From assembly GCF_002104515.1 (NCBI RefSeq), contig NZ_NBOE01000002.1, positions 372,001-436,000 on the forward strand: a stretch of 64,000 nucleotides of DNA. Direction: 5' to 3'. How positions within the stretch are numbered: the stretch's first letter is position 1; each line of letters opens with the position of its first letter. The stretch comes from Colwellia polaris. GTDB lineage: Bacteria; Pseudomonadota; Gammaproteobacteria; Enterobacterales; Alteromonadaceae. Shown piece by piece: positions 1 to 8,023 of this stretch. The notes under the pieces were generated by a model that did not search any database, was not told the DNA's origin, and saw nothing but the letters and a program-made list of their open reading frames with translations. The translations under genes were made by a program, and so were the position numbers.

Positions 1-2
1 CT

Positions 3-1007
3 TTAATTATCGGCTATGGCATGGTCGCATTTCGTGATCCTAACGGTATTCGTCCTCTGGTATTTGGTAAGCGTGAAACTAAATCGGGCGTTGAGTATAT
101 GGTAGCGTCTGAATCTGTTGCTCTAGATGCTAACGAATTTGAATTTGTACGTGACGTTGCGCCAGGAGAGGCTATTTTCTTTACTGAATCAGGCCAGATT
201 CATAGTCAACAATGCGCTGAAAATCCTTCATTTCATCCCTGTATTTTTGAATATGTTTACTTTGCTCGTCCAGACTCTTCTATCGATAAGATTTCTGTTT
301 ACGGATCTCGTGTTGATATGGGCAAAAAACTTGGTGATAAAATTGCTAAAGAATGGGACGATATTGATATAGATGTTGTGATCCCAATTCCAGAAACATC
401 GTGTGATACCGCATTAGAAATTGCTCGTCACCTTAATATTCCATATCGACAAGGTTTTGTTAAAAACCGTTATATTGGTCGTACGTTTATTATGCCAGGA
501 CAAGAACAACGTAAGAAGTCAGTTCGCCGTAAACTAAATGCCATTGGCACAGAGTTTATGGGGAAGAATGTTTTACTTGTAGATGACTCTATTGTGCGTG
601 GTACAACATCTGGACAGATAATCGAAATGGCTAGAGCCGCTGGCGCTAAAAAAGTATACTTTGCCTCAGCAGCGCCAGAAATTCGTTTTCCAAATGTTTA
701 TGGTATCGATATGCCAAGTGCCAATGAATTAATTGCCCATGGTCGTGAACTTGACGATATATGTGAAATTATCGGTGCTGACAAATTAATATTCCAAACA
801 TTAGAAGATTTAGTGTCAGCTGTTTCAACGTCTAATCCAGATATTACAGAGTTTGAAACGTCAGTCTTTAATGGTGAGTATGTTACAAATGACATAAATC
901 AAGGCTACTTAGATAGACTAGACGCATTGCGTAATAACACCACAAAAGAAACTTCAGACAAAAATGCAGACTCAATTATTGATATGCATAATGAAGGCTC
1001 TGAATAG
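3..1007 (+). CDS. purF: Amidophosphoribosyltransferase, C-terminal part (5' end outside window)
   Basis: This enzyme transfers the amide nitrogen of glutamine to PRPP, making phosphoribosylamine, the first step of purine synthesis in the cytoplasm. The reading frame is open to the left edge, where the residues LIIGYG come before [18 protein letters not shown], so the gene begins outside the window and the first ATG here is internal. The PRPP-binding loop reads [14 protein letters not shown], and the following stretch on sugar-phosphate binding and the allosteric site is typical of PurF. The N-terminal glutaminase nucleophile is not in view. The gene ends before a strong hairpin terminator. 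Confidence 0.96.
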   Translation, partial: LIIGYGMVAFRDPNGIRPLVFGKRETKSGVEYMVASESVALDANEFEFVRDVAPGEAIFFTESGQIHSQQCAENPSFHPCIFEYVYFARPDSSIDKISVYGSRVDMGKKLGDKIAKEWDDIDIDVVIPIPETSCDTALEIARHLNIPYRQGFVKNRYIGRTFIMPGQEQRKKSVRRKLNAIGTEFMGKNVLLVDDSIVRGTTSGQIIEMARAAGAKKVYFASAAPEIRFPNVYGIDMPSANELIAHGRELDDICEIIGADKLIFQTLEDLVSAVSTSNPDITEFETSVFNGEYVTNDINQGYLDRLDALRNNTTKETSDKNADSIIDMHNEGSE

Positions 1008-1044
1008 TTTTTTCACGACATTTATGTATAAAAATTAGAGTAAT

Positions 1045-1074
1045 AAAAAACCGCTTAATGAAGCGGTTTTTTTA
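1045..1074. terminator. Bidirectional terminator between purF and the Yip1 gene
   Basis: The stem AAACCGCTT/AAGCGGTTT has a short loop, an A-run on the left and a T-run on the right. It lies between two convergent genes and can serve both. Confidence 0.85.
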
Positions 1075-1098
1075 TCACTATTTATATTGTTTAATAAT

Positions 1099-1698
1099 TT
1101 AACTGATGTATTCAACACCTAAGCCAGAGTTAAATACGATAGCACTAGCTGCCATTAAAGTAACAATTAAGACTAATCCACAAGTTACGACCGAGCTTGA
1201 GTAAATAAAACCTTTTTCTTCAGGTATATTCATCATAATAGGTACACCTGAATAAAGCAGGTAAACTGAATAGCATAATGCTGCTAAGCCTGCAATTACC
1301 ACAAACCAAAGTACCGGAAATAATGCGGTTAACCCCGCCATTAATAGAGGTGTTGCTGTATAAGCGGCTAATTCTAACGATTGAGTAAAGTCAGGCTTAG
1401 AGTCAAAAGTTTTTGCCATCCATTGAATTAAAACTGCTAAAGAAAGCACACCTAAAATTAAGCCAAAGTACATGGCCACTGCCATGAATAGTGCGTGTGA
1501 CTCAGTAAGCTTAATAGGATCACCTGCACCAATTGACCAACCTATATGGGCTGCTGCATAGTAACCACAAATAGCTGGAATTAATGCAATAGTCAGTATG
1601 TGCACCAGTGAGTAAGTTAAACTTTCATGACGCTTCTCAATTGTTTGCCATTCTTTTTTAGGTGCAGTGTAAAGCCCCCAGATATGATTTAAGATCAT
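1099..1698 (-). CDS. Yip1-family integral membrane protein
   Basis: The 199-residue protein has about five hydrophobic segments. It begins with MILNHIWGLYTAPKKEWQTIE, a pattern common at the start of bacterial Yip1-domain proteins (cytoplasmic head, then a membrane bundle). Bacterial members have no well-defined role. The gene stands alone, converges on purF and shares its terminator. Family assignment is by recognition of the N-terminal motif and membrane layout; no function is inferred. Confidence 0.7.
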   Translation of the reverse strand: MILNHIWGLYTAPKKEWQTIEKRHESLTYSLVHILTIALIPAICGYYAAAHIGWSIGAGDPIKLTESHALFMAVAMYFGLILGVLSLAVLIQWMAKTFDSKPDFTQSLELAAYTATPLLMAGLTALFPVLWFVVIAGLAALCYSVYLLYSGVPIMMNIPEEKGFIYSSSVVTCGLVLIVTLMAASAIVFNSGLGVEYIS

Positions 1699-1911
1699 GT
1701 TAAATACCTCTCTCTGTCCCCAAAAGTAATGCAGATATAAGTAAAATTCTGCGACCCTACATAGTCATCAACGTTGTTTTTATTTTTGTCGATATACTAT
1801 TTATGTAAGAAGGCGAGGGATTCGTCAAGGATTGTTTGATATTTCAGCGTAAAAAGCTATTTTTTAGCCATCTATCAGTCTGATTAGGTGCAAATTTGAT
1901 GAAAATATAGT

Positions 1912-2190
1912 TTAGGAGACTTTAATGCGAACGATTTTCATCACTTCTAATTCAAAGCCTGCAACCATTTCAACCGTCGGGTAATAGGTTATGTTGACTT
2001 GCTGATTTTGCAGTGACTTATAAAGTTTTTTTCTACGATACTTAAAAGGTACGTCAATGCCCTTAAGCATAATGGTATTTAGGTACCATTCATCGACTTC
2101 ACGTTGCACGTGTGAAAGTACGGTTTGGTGTTCACTATGCGTTAAATCTTTATGTTTATCTGTTAGTGATTTTGCTTCCGTTTTTTTCAT
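1912..2190 (-). CDS. Small conserved-looking protein of unknown function
   Basis: This is a 92-residue soluble protein with a charged, lysine-rich N-terminus and a more hydrophobic C-terminal half (YPTVEMVAGFELEVMKIV). I do not recognise a family. It has no signal peptide and no membrane segment. It stands alone between the Yip1 gene and miaE, read away from miaE. The regular amino-acid composition and independent position support a real gene, but only moderately. Confidence 0.5.
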   Translation of the reverse strand: MKKTEAKSLTDKHKDLTHSEHQTVLSHVQREVDEWYLNTIMLKGIDVPFKYRRKKLYKSLQNQQVNITYYPTVEMVAGFELEVMKIVRIKVS

Positions 2191-2492
2191 TGCTAGGCCA
2201 CTGTGTCTTAATAAAAAGCTTCAACAAAAGTTTTGATAACAAAGGTTAAAGACAATTTAATGTAACTGGATTATCAATATCATAACAAATTGCTCAACTT
2301 TATTCATTTAATTGGTGAGTTTAAAGCTGAGTATCAACAACATGGCTATAAACTCATGAAATAATTACTGCATAACAAAATGTAGTAATCAGTATATGGC
2401 CTTACTAATGTAAAACCGATAAAGTAATAGTTTTACTGGCAACTCAAGCGTTAGGCTTTTAAAATAGAGAAAATTAATTAATAGCTTTTTCT
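2191..2492. other. Intergenic region upstream of host miaE
   Basis: This stretch of about 300 bases has no credible gene. It must hold the divergent promoters of the small minus-strand gene and of miaE. It is AT-rich and I see no confident -35/-10 pair or repeat. Confidence 0.4.
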
Positions 2493-2633
2493 ATGCCTTA
2501 TTCCAAATTACTCGCCCCGATCAACAACTTTCTGAAAGTACCTACACCAGCCTCGTGGCTTGAAGAAGCTAAAGCTGAAAAAAACTTACCTGTGCTTTTA
2601 ATTGATCATCTTATTTGTGAACAAACATGTTGA
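2493..2633 (+). pseudogene. miaE: miaE 5' fragment (host copy split by the mobile element)
   Basis: The first 43 codons (MPYSKLLAPINNFLK... to DHLICE) match the start of a tRNA-(ms2io6A)-hydroxylase. Then the reading frame crosses into element DNA and stops at TGA (2631-2633) after three foreign codons. The rest of the gene lies 26.7 kb away, from 29,298. Joining ...CTTATTTGTGA to GCTAAAGGCC restores an open frame. The fragment holds only the first likely iron-ligand glutamate and cannot be active alone. It keeps the host promoter, which now points into the recombinase gene 54 bases downstream. Confidence 0.92.
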
Positions 2634-2640
2634 GTACACA
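2602..2640 (+). other. attL of the serine-recombinase element
   Basis: Host miaE sequence CTTATTTGT, core GA (2619-2620), then the element arm ACAAACATGTTGAGTACACA. The 7 bases TTTGTGA are shared with attR at 29,291-29,297. The boundary is supported by the exact point where similarity to miaE stops. Confidence 0.85.
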
Positions 2641-2686
2641 TACGGCTTGATTTATAGTCAATAGTATAGTGGAAAAGGTATTCATC

Positions 2687-4369
2687 ATGAAGAAAAAGGC
2701 ATATCTGTATCAACGGTTTAGTAGTGATCAGCAAATTGGTAATAGTTCTATTTATAGGCAATCGTTCAAGCAACATCAGTGGCTTGAGGCACATCCTGAA
2801 TTTGAATGTGAAGGTGAATACGTAGATGAATCTAAATCAGCATCGAAAGGTGAACACCTTAAGCGTGGGGAGCTAGGAGATCTTGTAAGTGAAATAGAAC
2901 AAGGAAAGGTAGAGAAAGGCTCATATATTTTAGTTGAGGGTTTTTCTCGTCTTTCTCGTTTAGATACACCTGAAACTGAAGAGTTGCTCAGAAAGATTTG
3001 GAAAGCAGGCATAACAATTGTCACGGTTCAAAATGGTCAGGAATATCCACCCGATACTGAAAGTAATTTTGGATTGAGAATCCAGCTTTTGGTTGAAGTT
3101 AATGGTGCATATTTAGAATCAAAAATTAGGTCTGAGAGGATCAAAGGGAGTTATGACAGGAGAGAGAGCCAAGCAAAGGAAGGCAAAACAATAAAAATAA
3201 AAAAACCATTCTGGCTTGATGAGGATGGAAAACTTAATGATGGGAAATACATAATTAAAAATATTTTTAATTGGTATGTAAGAGAAGGGCTAGGACAGCA
3301 AAGGATCTATCAACGATTAAAAGAGCAATATCCTGACTATGAACCTTTCAAAAACCTTGCTCCATCGACAGTAATTAGATGGATTAAGAGTAAAAGTGCA
3401 ATCGGTTACTGGGTTCGCTTTGCAGGAATGGAAAATGAACGAGAATATAAAGTATTTGAAGCTGCGGTAGGGTTAAAGATATTTTATAAAGCTGCTTCAA
3501 TTAATATTCATCGACATTATAAAAATATTAAACCAGACTCCAATATGGCACTGCATGGATTACTAGAGTGTGGTCACTGTGGTGGGGGGATTACAGTTCA
3601 AAAGAGTTATCATAAAAATGGTATGCCACTTTTAAGATGTTCAAGACAAGCCCGATATGGAAAACAACATTGTGGTTTTAAATCTACTTATCCATATTCT
3701 ATTGCCTATTATTTGTATGAAAATATTGTATATAACGAAATGATAGGAATGCTATCAGAACAAAATTTACGGCCGATAGAAGAACAAGAACTAAATAAAA
3801 TTGAACATCAGCTTAGTTCAGCAGAAAAAAAATATAATAAGCTGAAAGATCGAATGTTAAATTTAGATGATGATAGTGATGACGATGCTATAACTGATTT
3901 AATGTCTGAGCTATCGACTAAGAGAAAACAGTTGAAAACTAGAAAAAATCAATTAGAAAAGAATCTAGATGACCGACCTCCCTATATAGATGATGACATC
4001 AGGGAGCTTGAAAAAAATCCTAAAGAACTAAATTTAAACTTTAATCAACTTCAGAAGAAAATAATCATTAAAGATAAAACTGTGTTTTTTGAAAGTGATA
4101 GCCGCTATGAAATTACTTATGACGGCTACTCGCAACGAGAAAAAGGATATCAGATAACAAGGAATTTTTTGATCATATCAAAGGATCTGTCAAATCCTGA
4201 AATTGTACATAAATATGCTGATCTATATGATGGTGAAGGTAGTCTTGAAAGTAATGATCCAGATGATCCCTATCAGCAATATATGCGAGAGCTTTCTGAA
4301 AAGCCACATGAAGAAGTTAAGATTACAGAGTTTTTAAAAACCACTGATATCTGCAAAAAAGTAAAATAA
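2687..4369 (+). CDS. Large serine recombinase (integrase of the element)
   Basis: This enzyme cuts attP and attB with 2-base overhangs through a catalytic serine and so integrates the element. The N-terminal resolvase domain shows YQRFSSDQQ, with Ser12 as the likely nucleophile and Arg10 beside it, followed by EGFSRLSRLD. A recombinase domain comes next. Then a zinc ribbon starts at LLECGHCGGG and has a second cysteine pair around LRCSRQARYGKQHCGF. A charged coiled-coil precedes the C-terminus. I chose the ATG at 2687 (560 residues) because an AAAGG ribosome site precedes it; a GTG at 2669 would add six residues. It sits beside attL and can be read from the truncated host miaE promoter. Confidence 0.93.
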   Translation: MKKKAYLYQRFSSDQQIGNSSIYRQSFKQHQWLEAHPEFECEGEYVDESKSASKGEHLKRGELGDLVSEIEQGKVEKGSYILVEGFSRLSRLDTPETEELLRKIWKAGITIVTVQNGQEYPPDTESNFGLRIQLLVEVNGAYLESKIRSERIKGSYDRRESQAKEGKTIKIKKPFWLDEDGKLNDGKYIIKNIFNWYVREGLGQQRIYQRLKEQYPDYEPFKNLAPSTVIRWIKSKSAIGYWVRFAGMENEREYKVFEAAVGLKIFYKAASINIHRHYKNIKPDSNMALHGLLECGHCGGGITVQKSYHKNGMPLLRCSRQARYGKQHCGFKSTYPYSIAYYLYENIVYNEMIGMLSEQNLRPIEEQELNKIEHQLSSAEKKYNKLKDRMLNLDDDSDDDAITDLMSELSTKRKQLKTRKNQLEKNLDDRPPYIDDDIRELEKNPKELNLNFNQLQKKIIIKDKTVFFESDSRYEITYDGYSQREKGYQITRNFLIISKDLSNPEIVHKYADLYDGEGSLESNDPDDPYQQYMRELSEKPHEEVKITEFLKTTDICKKVK

Positions 4370-4381
4370 TTGACTCTTTTT

Positions 4382-4406
4382 AACGGAGTGAATTAACTCC
4401 GTTTTT
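4382..4406 (+). terminator. Terminator of the recombinase gene
   Basis: The stem AACGGAGT/ACTCCGTT has a 6-base loop and a T-run. A near-identical stem closes the small-gene cluster at 12,364, suggesting these modules share an origin. Confidence 0.85.
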
Positions 4407-4631
4407 CCTTAATATGATTAAAATCCACATAGTTATAATATTCGGTTATTTATCAGAGAAGGAAATGAAAAACGTGCTGGATGTTCTGCTGTATTATTTG
4501 GTTGGTCAAGATAATTAAGTGTTACTTCAAATCACAAAAAAATTTTGTAATTGACTGTAACTTTTCGGTGCTCATTTTATTGTTTCTAAGTTAATTAATC
4601 TTAAGATATCTCAACTTTTCAGTCTCCTGAA

Positions 4632-4668
4632 AACTCACGCCTAACGAAGCTTAGGCTTTAGTGAGTTA
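4632..4668 (+). other. Candidate origin of transfer (oriT) hairpin
   Basis: A two-part stem reads AACTCAC-GCCTAA, loop, TTAGGC, 4-base bulge, GTGAGTT. On its 3' side TAGTGAGTTA (4659-4668) differs by one base from the MobV-type nick core TAGTGTG/TTA known for pMV158. It lies 87 bases before the relaxase gene, the usual place for oriT. The rest of the 4407-4755 gap shows nothing else definite. Confidence 0.6.
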
Positions 4669-4755
4669 ATCGTTATTAAAATATCGAATGGAAATCTACG
4701 CTTGAAAAAAATTAAATCTGTGGTTTGATGAAATAAGAACAAATGGATTTCAAGG

Positions 4756-5856
4756 ATGAGAAAGAATTTTGTAGCAGTTAGAGCCGCGTATTACAAACAC
4801 GATAAATTAACTAAACAAGTTAAATCAAAACATATTGTCGAGCAATCACAAGATGACGGCTCAATAAGATCAGTTATTAAAACCAAAGTTACAGACAAAT
4901 CTTATAAATCTGCCATTGCTGAGTTTGAGCATGTACTGAGGACTGGAAGCACTAACTCAATTAATGTCGTTGATAAATATTCAAATGATAATGTCATGGT
5001 TTCACCTGATGAAACATGCTCTCCTCTTGACGCTTATTATAAGCACCTTGAACGATATAAAAAAACTGTAGGGCGCAAATGTCGCAACGATATGAACACA
5101 TTAATGGAGCATATTGTAGTGCTCTCTGAAGAGCATACGGCAAAGCTTGAAGATAAACTGGGTAAAGAAAGAGCTAAAAGAGAAATAGTTAAATGTCTCA
5201 AGACATACTCAAAAATGTATGCAGAGAGTTTTAAATTTACTGAATGTGGTTTTGCTTTGCATTTAGATGAGGGGTTTACTGATAGCGATGGAAACTTTAA
5301 ACGAAATATCCATGCTCATGTGATGTTTTTTAATTACGACTTCGATTCAAAAAAATCATATCTTAGAACGCTTTTTAAAAAAGGCGATTGTAATGTCACA
5401 GGGAAAACCAACGAACTAAATTCCAATTTTGTTGCAATACAAGACTTAGCCCATGAATGCTTTAAACGCCTTAAATATTCGCGTGGTCGATCCAAGCTAT
5501 TAACGATGTCGAAGTACTTACCTAAGCATCAATTTCTGGAAAGAAAGCTTCAAGCATCATTTACTAAATACAAAAAACTAACACGGCAACTTAACCAAAA
5601 GAAAAATGAGTTAAGTGAATACTTAGAAAAATGGTTTAGGAAAATTTTAGATCAAGAATCAGCGAAAACTGAAGCAAGTATTAGTGCTGAAATAGTACTA
5701 GATATTGATAATGCTCAAATTCTGAAAAGTACAGAAGAAGCAATAGGAAAACTAGAACAGGAAGTTCAAGGCAAGACAAAAATTACCCAAATTGGTGATG
5801 AGGAATTGATCACTAATCATATAAAACAAAAAATAAACTCAAGGAAGAAAAAATGA
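4756..5856 (+). CDS. MobV/Pre-like relaxase
   Basis: A relaxase nicks one strand at oriT and carries it into the recipient cell. Near residue 170 the sequence ALHLDEG..., then about 13 residues on NIHAHVMFFNYDF, fits the HUH arrangement of Pre/Mob enzymes (HxDE followed by a His-x-His metal site, here HAH). The later part is lysine- and glutamate-rich and likely coiled-coil (residues 250-360). The 366-residue length fits small mobilization relaxases. The ATG at 4756 follows GGATTTCAAGG. The stop overlaps the next gene by 4 bases (ATGA), so the two are translationally coupled. Confidence 0.75.
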   Translation: MRKNFVAVRAAYYKHDKLTKQVKSKHIVEQSQDDGSIRSVIKTKVTDKSYKSAIAEFEHVLRTGSTNSINVVDKYSNDNVMVSPDETCSPLDAYYKHLERYKKTVGRKCRNDMNTLMEHIVVLSEEHTAKLEDKLGKERAKREIVKCLKTYSKMYAESFKFTECGFALHLDEGFTDSDGNFKRNIHAHVMFFNYDFDSKKSYLRTLFKKGDCNVTGKTNELNSNFVAIQDLAHECFKRLKYSRGRSKLLTMSKYLPKHQFLERKLQASFTKYKKLTRQLNQKKNELSEYLEKWFRKILDQESAKTEASISAEIVLDIDNAQILKSTEEAIGKLEQEVQGKTKITQIGDEELITNHIKQKINSRKKK

Positions 5857-6461
5857 ATGATATAACTCTTGCAACGCTAATAGAGCAAAAATTTAGAGCT
5901 GAAGCATTAGGTGATTTAGATGCTTATAAGTATTTAAAAAATGACTGGCTAATAGATGCAATTATTGGTGTTTTAAAGGCACACCCAGAAATCAAAGAAC
6001 GTATTAACATTGATAAAATGTCGTTGAATCAAGTTATCTGTGTAATAGAAAAGTATTTTAAAGAAAAAAACAATAGACGAAAATTGAAACAAGAACAAAT
6101 ATTCAAATTCATCAAATCCCATGATGATTATCGAATTGAAGAAACACTATTGCTATTGCTGATGCTAGGGTTTACCTTCAGACACGCTCATAAAAGGCTT
6201 GAAAACAACCAAAAAGGTGCTGGTGAAATATTGGACTTAGAACCAAATCTGTCTGGTGCTAAATGTAATGTGCATTTTCAAATTAAAATGCCAATTCAGA
6301 AAAAAGACCCAATGGTGAAGTTACTTTATGATTTGATTGTTAATGATGATGTACCAAGCCAAGTTATAGATTCAGAATTTGAAAATTTAAATGCAAAACT
6401 AAACCATTCAAAAAATAACTCAAATAACAAAAGGAGTATTTACAACAGAAGTAAAAAATAG
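5853..6461 (+). CDS. Relaxase-coupled protein of unknown function (mobilization accessory?)
   Basis: This is a 202-residue, mostly helical, lysine-rich protein with no signal peptide. I do not recognise a domain. The 4-base overlap with the relaxase gene implies coupled translation. A role in relaxosome assembly is an inference from position only. Confidence 0.55.
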   Translation: MNDITLATLIEQKFRAEALGDLDAYKYLKNDWLIDAIIGVLKAHPEIKERINIDKMSLNQVICVIEKYFKEKNNRRKLKQEQIFKFIKSHDDYRIEETLLLLLMLGFTFRHAHKRLENNQKGAGEILDLEPNLSGAKCNVHFQIKMPIQKKDPMVKLLYDLIVNDDVPSQVIDSEFENLNAKLNHSKNNSNNKRSIYNRSKK

Positions 6462-6907
6462 CAAGTTTATAGGAATAACAACCTTGCCATTATTGCAGTA
6501 CCATATTGAGATTGGAGTATAATAAATACCAGAAAGGTTTACTGAGATCTAAGGTTGTTTTATCGTTTTCATATCAGTGATGTAATTTTGAGCTGCTATT
6601 TAATCAGTAAATAGATATTCTCATCACTGACATATTTTTTAATACACATTACTTTATATTCACTGAAAACTAAGTATAAGTTACTGTGATCTAATATTGT
6701 CAGTCTATACCCTCCAGATTTTTTAAATTAAACTTTGATTCTAGCTTGATTTCATAGGGTTTTAGGGGCTTGTGGTTTTGAAAATTTTAGGTTTACCTTT
6801 TCGGGTTGTTGGCGTACCTTTTCGGGTCGGTGAAAATAGTTACGATTAGCTATTGAACTATCTTGAAATTTCGATATATGTATATATACACACTAAAAAG
6901 GTAGGTT
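6462..6907. other. Replication-control region upstream of rep, with two direct repeats
   Basis: This AT-rich stretch of about 450 bases without genes lies just before the replication initiator. It holds two copies of TACCTTTTCGGGT (6794-6806 and 6815-6827) whose starts are 21 bases apart, two helical turns. Such iteron-like repeats next to a rep gene usually bind the initiator, at the origin or for autoregulation. The rep ribosome site AAGGTAGG precedes ATG 6908. Confidence 0.55.
6794..6827 (+). repeat. Iteron-like direct repeat pair
   Basis: Two identical 13-bp units TACCTTTTCGGGT, phased on the same face of the helix. Two units is few for a full iteron array, so an autoregulatory operator is as likely as an origin. 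Confidence 0.65.
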
Positions 6908-7897
6908 ATGGCAAAGAAGAAAAAGTTTACGGTGAGAATGTTTCAAGACGCTGAAACAACACTGGTAACAGATTTATTAAACAGAACAAGTGTTTTTAGC
7001 TGCTACGATAACAAAATTATTAAAAAAGCGCGTGATGCAGAGCAATACTCTTTCGGAGAATATACATACACAATTAAGCATCGTTACTTAGACATGAATG
7101 ATTATTTACTTTATGTCTATATCTTGAAAAAGTGGCTTTTAGTAAATGAGAAAGCGCCAGAATATGTTAATCAGATTGATGTACCATTTGCTGAAGTAGC
7201 GAACCTGTTTGGTATGACAGAAGCGTATATTAAAAAAGACAAGAAAAAGGCAGCAAAGCGTTTTCACGACTCAATAGATAGACTTACAGATGTAAAAGTG
7301 AATTTGCATGACGAGCAAAAAAAGTTAACCACGTTTTATCATCTCTTGTCAGATGGTAGCCAACTTCAAGAAGTAGCAGAAAATATTGTGGCTATTATTC
7401 CTGATTTTATTTTGCTTGAGTTCAGGAAAGAGCGGTACTCGTTTGTAAATTTGGACTGGATGAGTGTGTTAAAAACACAACGTGCTCAAGCGTTAATGCG
7501 CTTTTTAAGTAGTCATAGCTCACGCTTTAACACACATTCCTTAGAATTTTTAAAATCATTGCTTAATTTAAATGGCTCAGATGCAGCAGCAGATAAAGAG
7601 GTTAGAAAATCTTATAAAGAGTTAGTTACAGTTGGTTTTCTAAAAGAGTTTAAAATTAATACCAAAAAGAAGGATGGTAGCAAACGAAAGGTGGGTAAAC
7701 TGAGCTACTCGTCAACACAGGAACACAAAGTTTCTTGGTTCAAGTCTGAAATGGTCAATAAATTCAAAGATAAAAAAAATAAAGTCTTTAAAAATGATAG
7801 CTTCATGGTAGTTAAAGATGATACTGGAATTAACTATATTCACTATGGGAATCGTGTGTTTGGTGAGCCTTATGATGGCTCTGATCTACCTTTTTAG
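6908..7897 (+). CDS. Plasmid-type replication initiator, TrfA-like
   Basis: Such proteins bind origin repeats and load the host replisome. The N-terminus reads LLNRTSVF..., followed by SFGEYTYTIKHRYLDMNDYLLYVYI, which resembles the pattern of TrfA-type initiators (NRSALF, then an I-Y-G-x-L-x-x-D-x-x-V segment). The remaining 329 residues have winged-helix character and a basic stretch around residues 250-290 (KEFKINTKKKDGSKRK). It has its own control region with repeats upstream. Its presence means the element may replicate after excision or during transfer. Family assignment is by motif memory, hence moderate. Confidence 0.68.
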   Translation: MAKKKKFTVRMFQDAETTLVTDLLNRTSVFSCYDNKIIKKARDAEQYSFGEYTYTIKHRYLDMNDYLLYVYILKKWLLVNEKAPEYVNQIDVPFAEVANLFGMTEAYIKKDKKKAAKRFHDSIDRLTDVKVNLHDEQKKLTTFYHLLSDGSQLQEVAENIVAIIPDFILLEFRKERYSFVNLDWMSVLKTQRAQALMRFLSSHSSRFNTHSLEFLKSLLNLNGSDAAADKEVRKSYKELVTVGFLKEFKINTKKKDGSKRKVGKLSYSSTQEHKVSWFKSEMVNKFKDKKNKVFKNDSFMVVKDDTGINYIHYGNRVFGEPYDGSDLPF

Positions 7898-8023
7898 TTG
7901 CAGGGCAAGCGCATCAAGTTATTTGACAAATATTTTTTATATGGAAAGTTAATTGTAAGGCTCGAATAAAAAAGAACTCAATTAACTTTTAACTTCATAG
8001 CTGAAATCATTGGAGAAATAGCT

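Noticed and set aside
698-895. Reverse-strand open frame inside purF, and similar frames inside other large genes
   Set aside because: They lie fully within clear coding sequence on the other strand or frame, lack ribosome sites and show no family resemblance.
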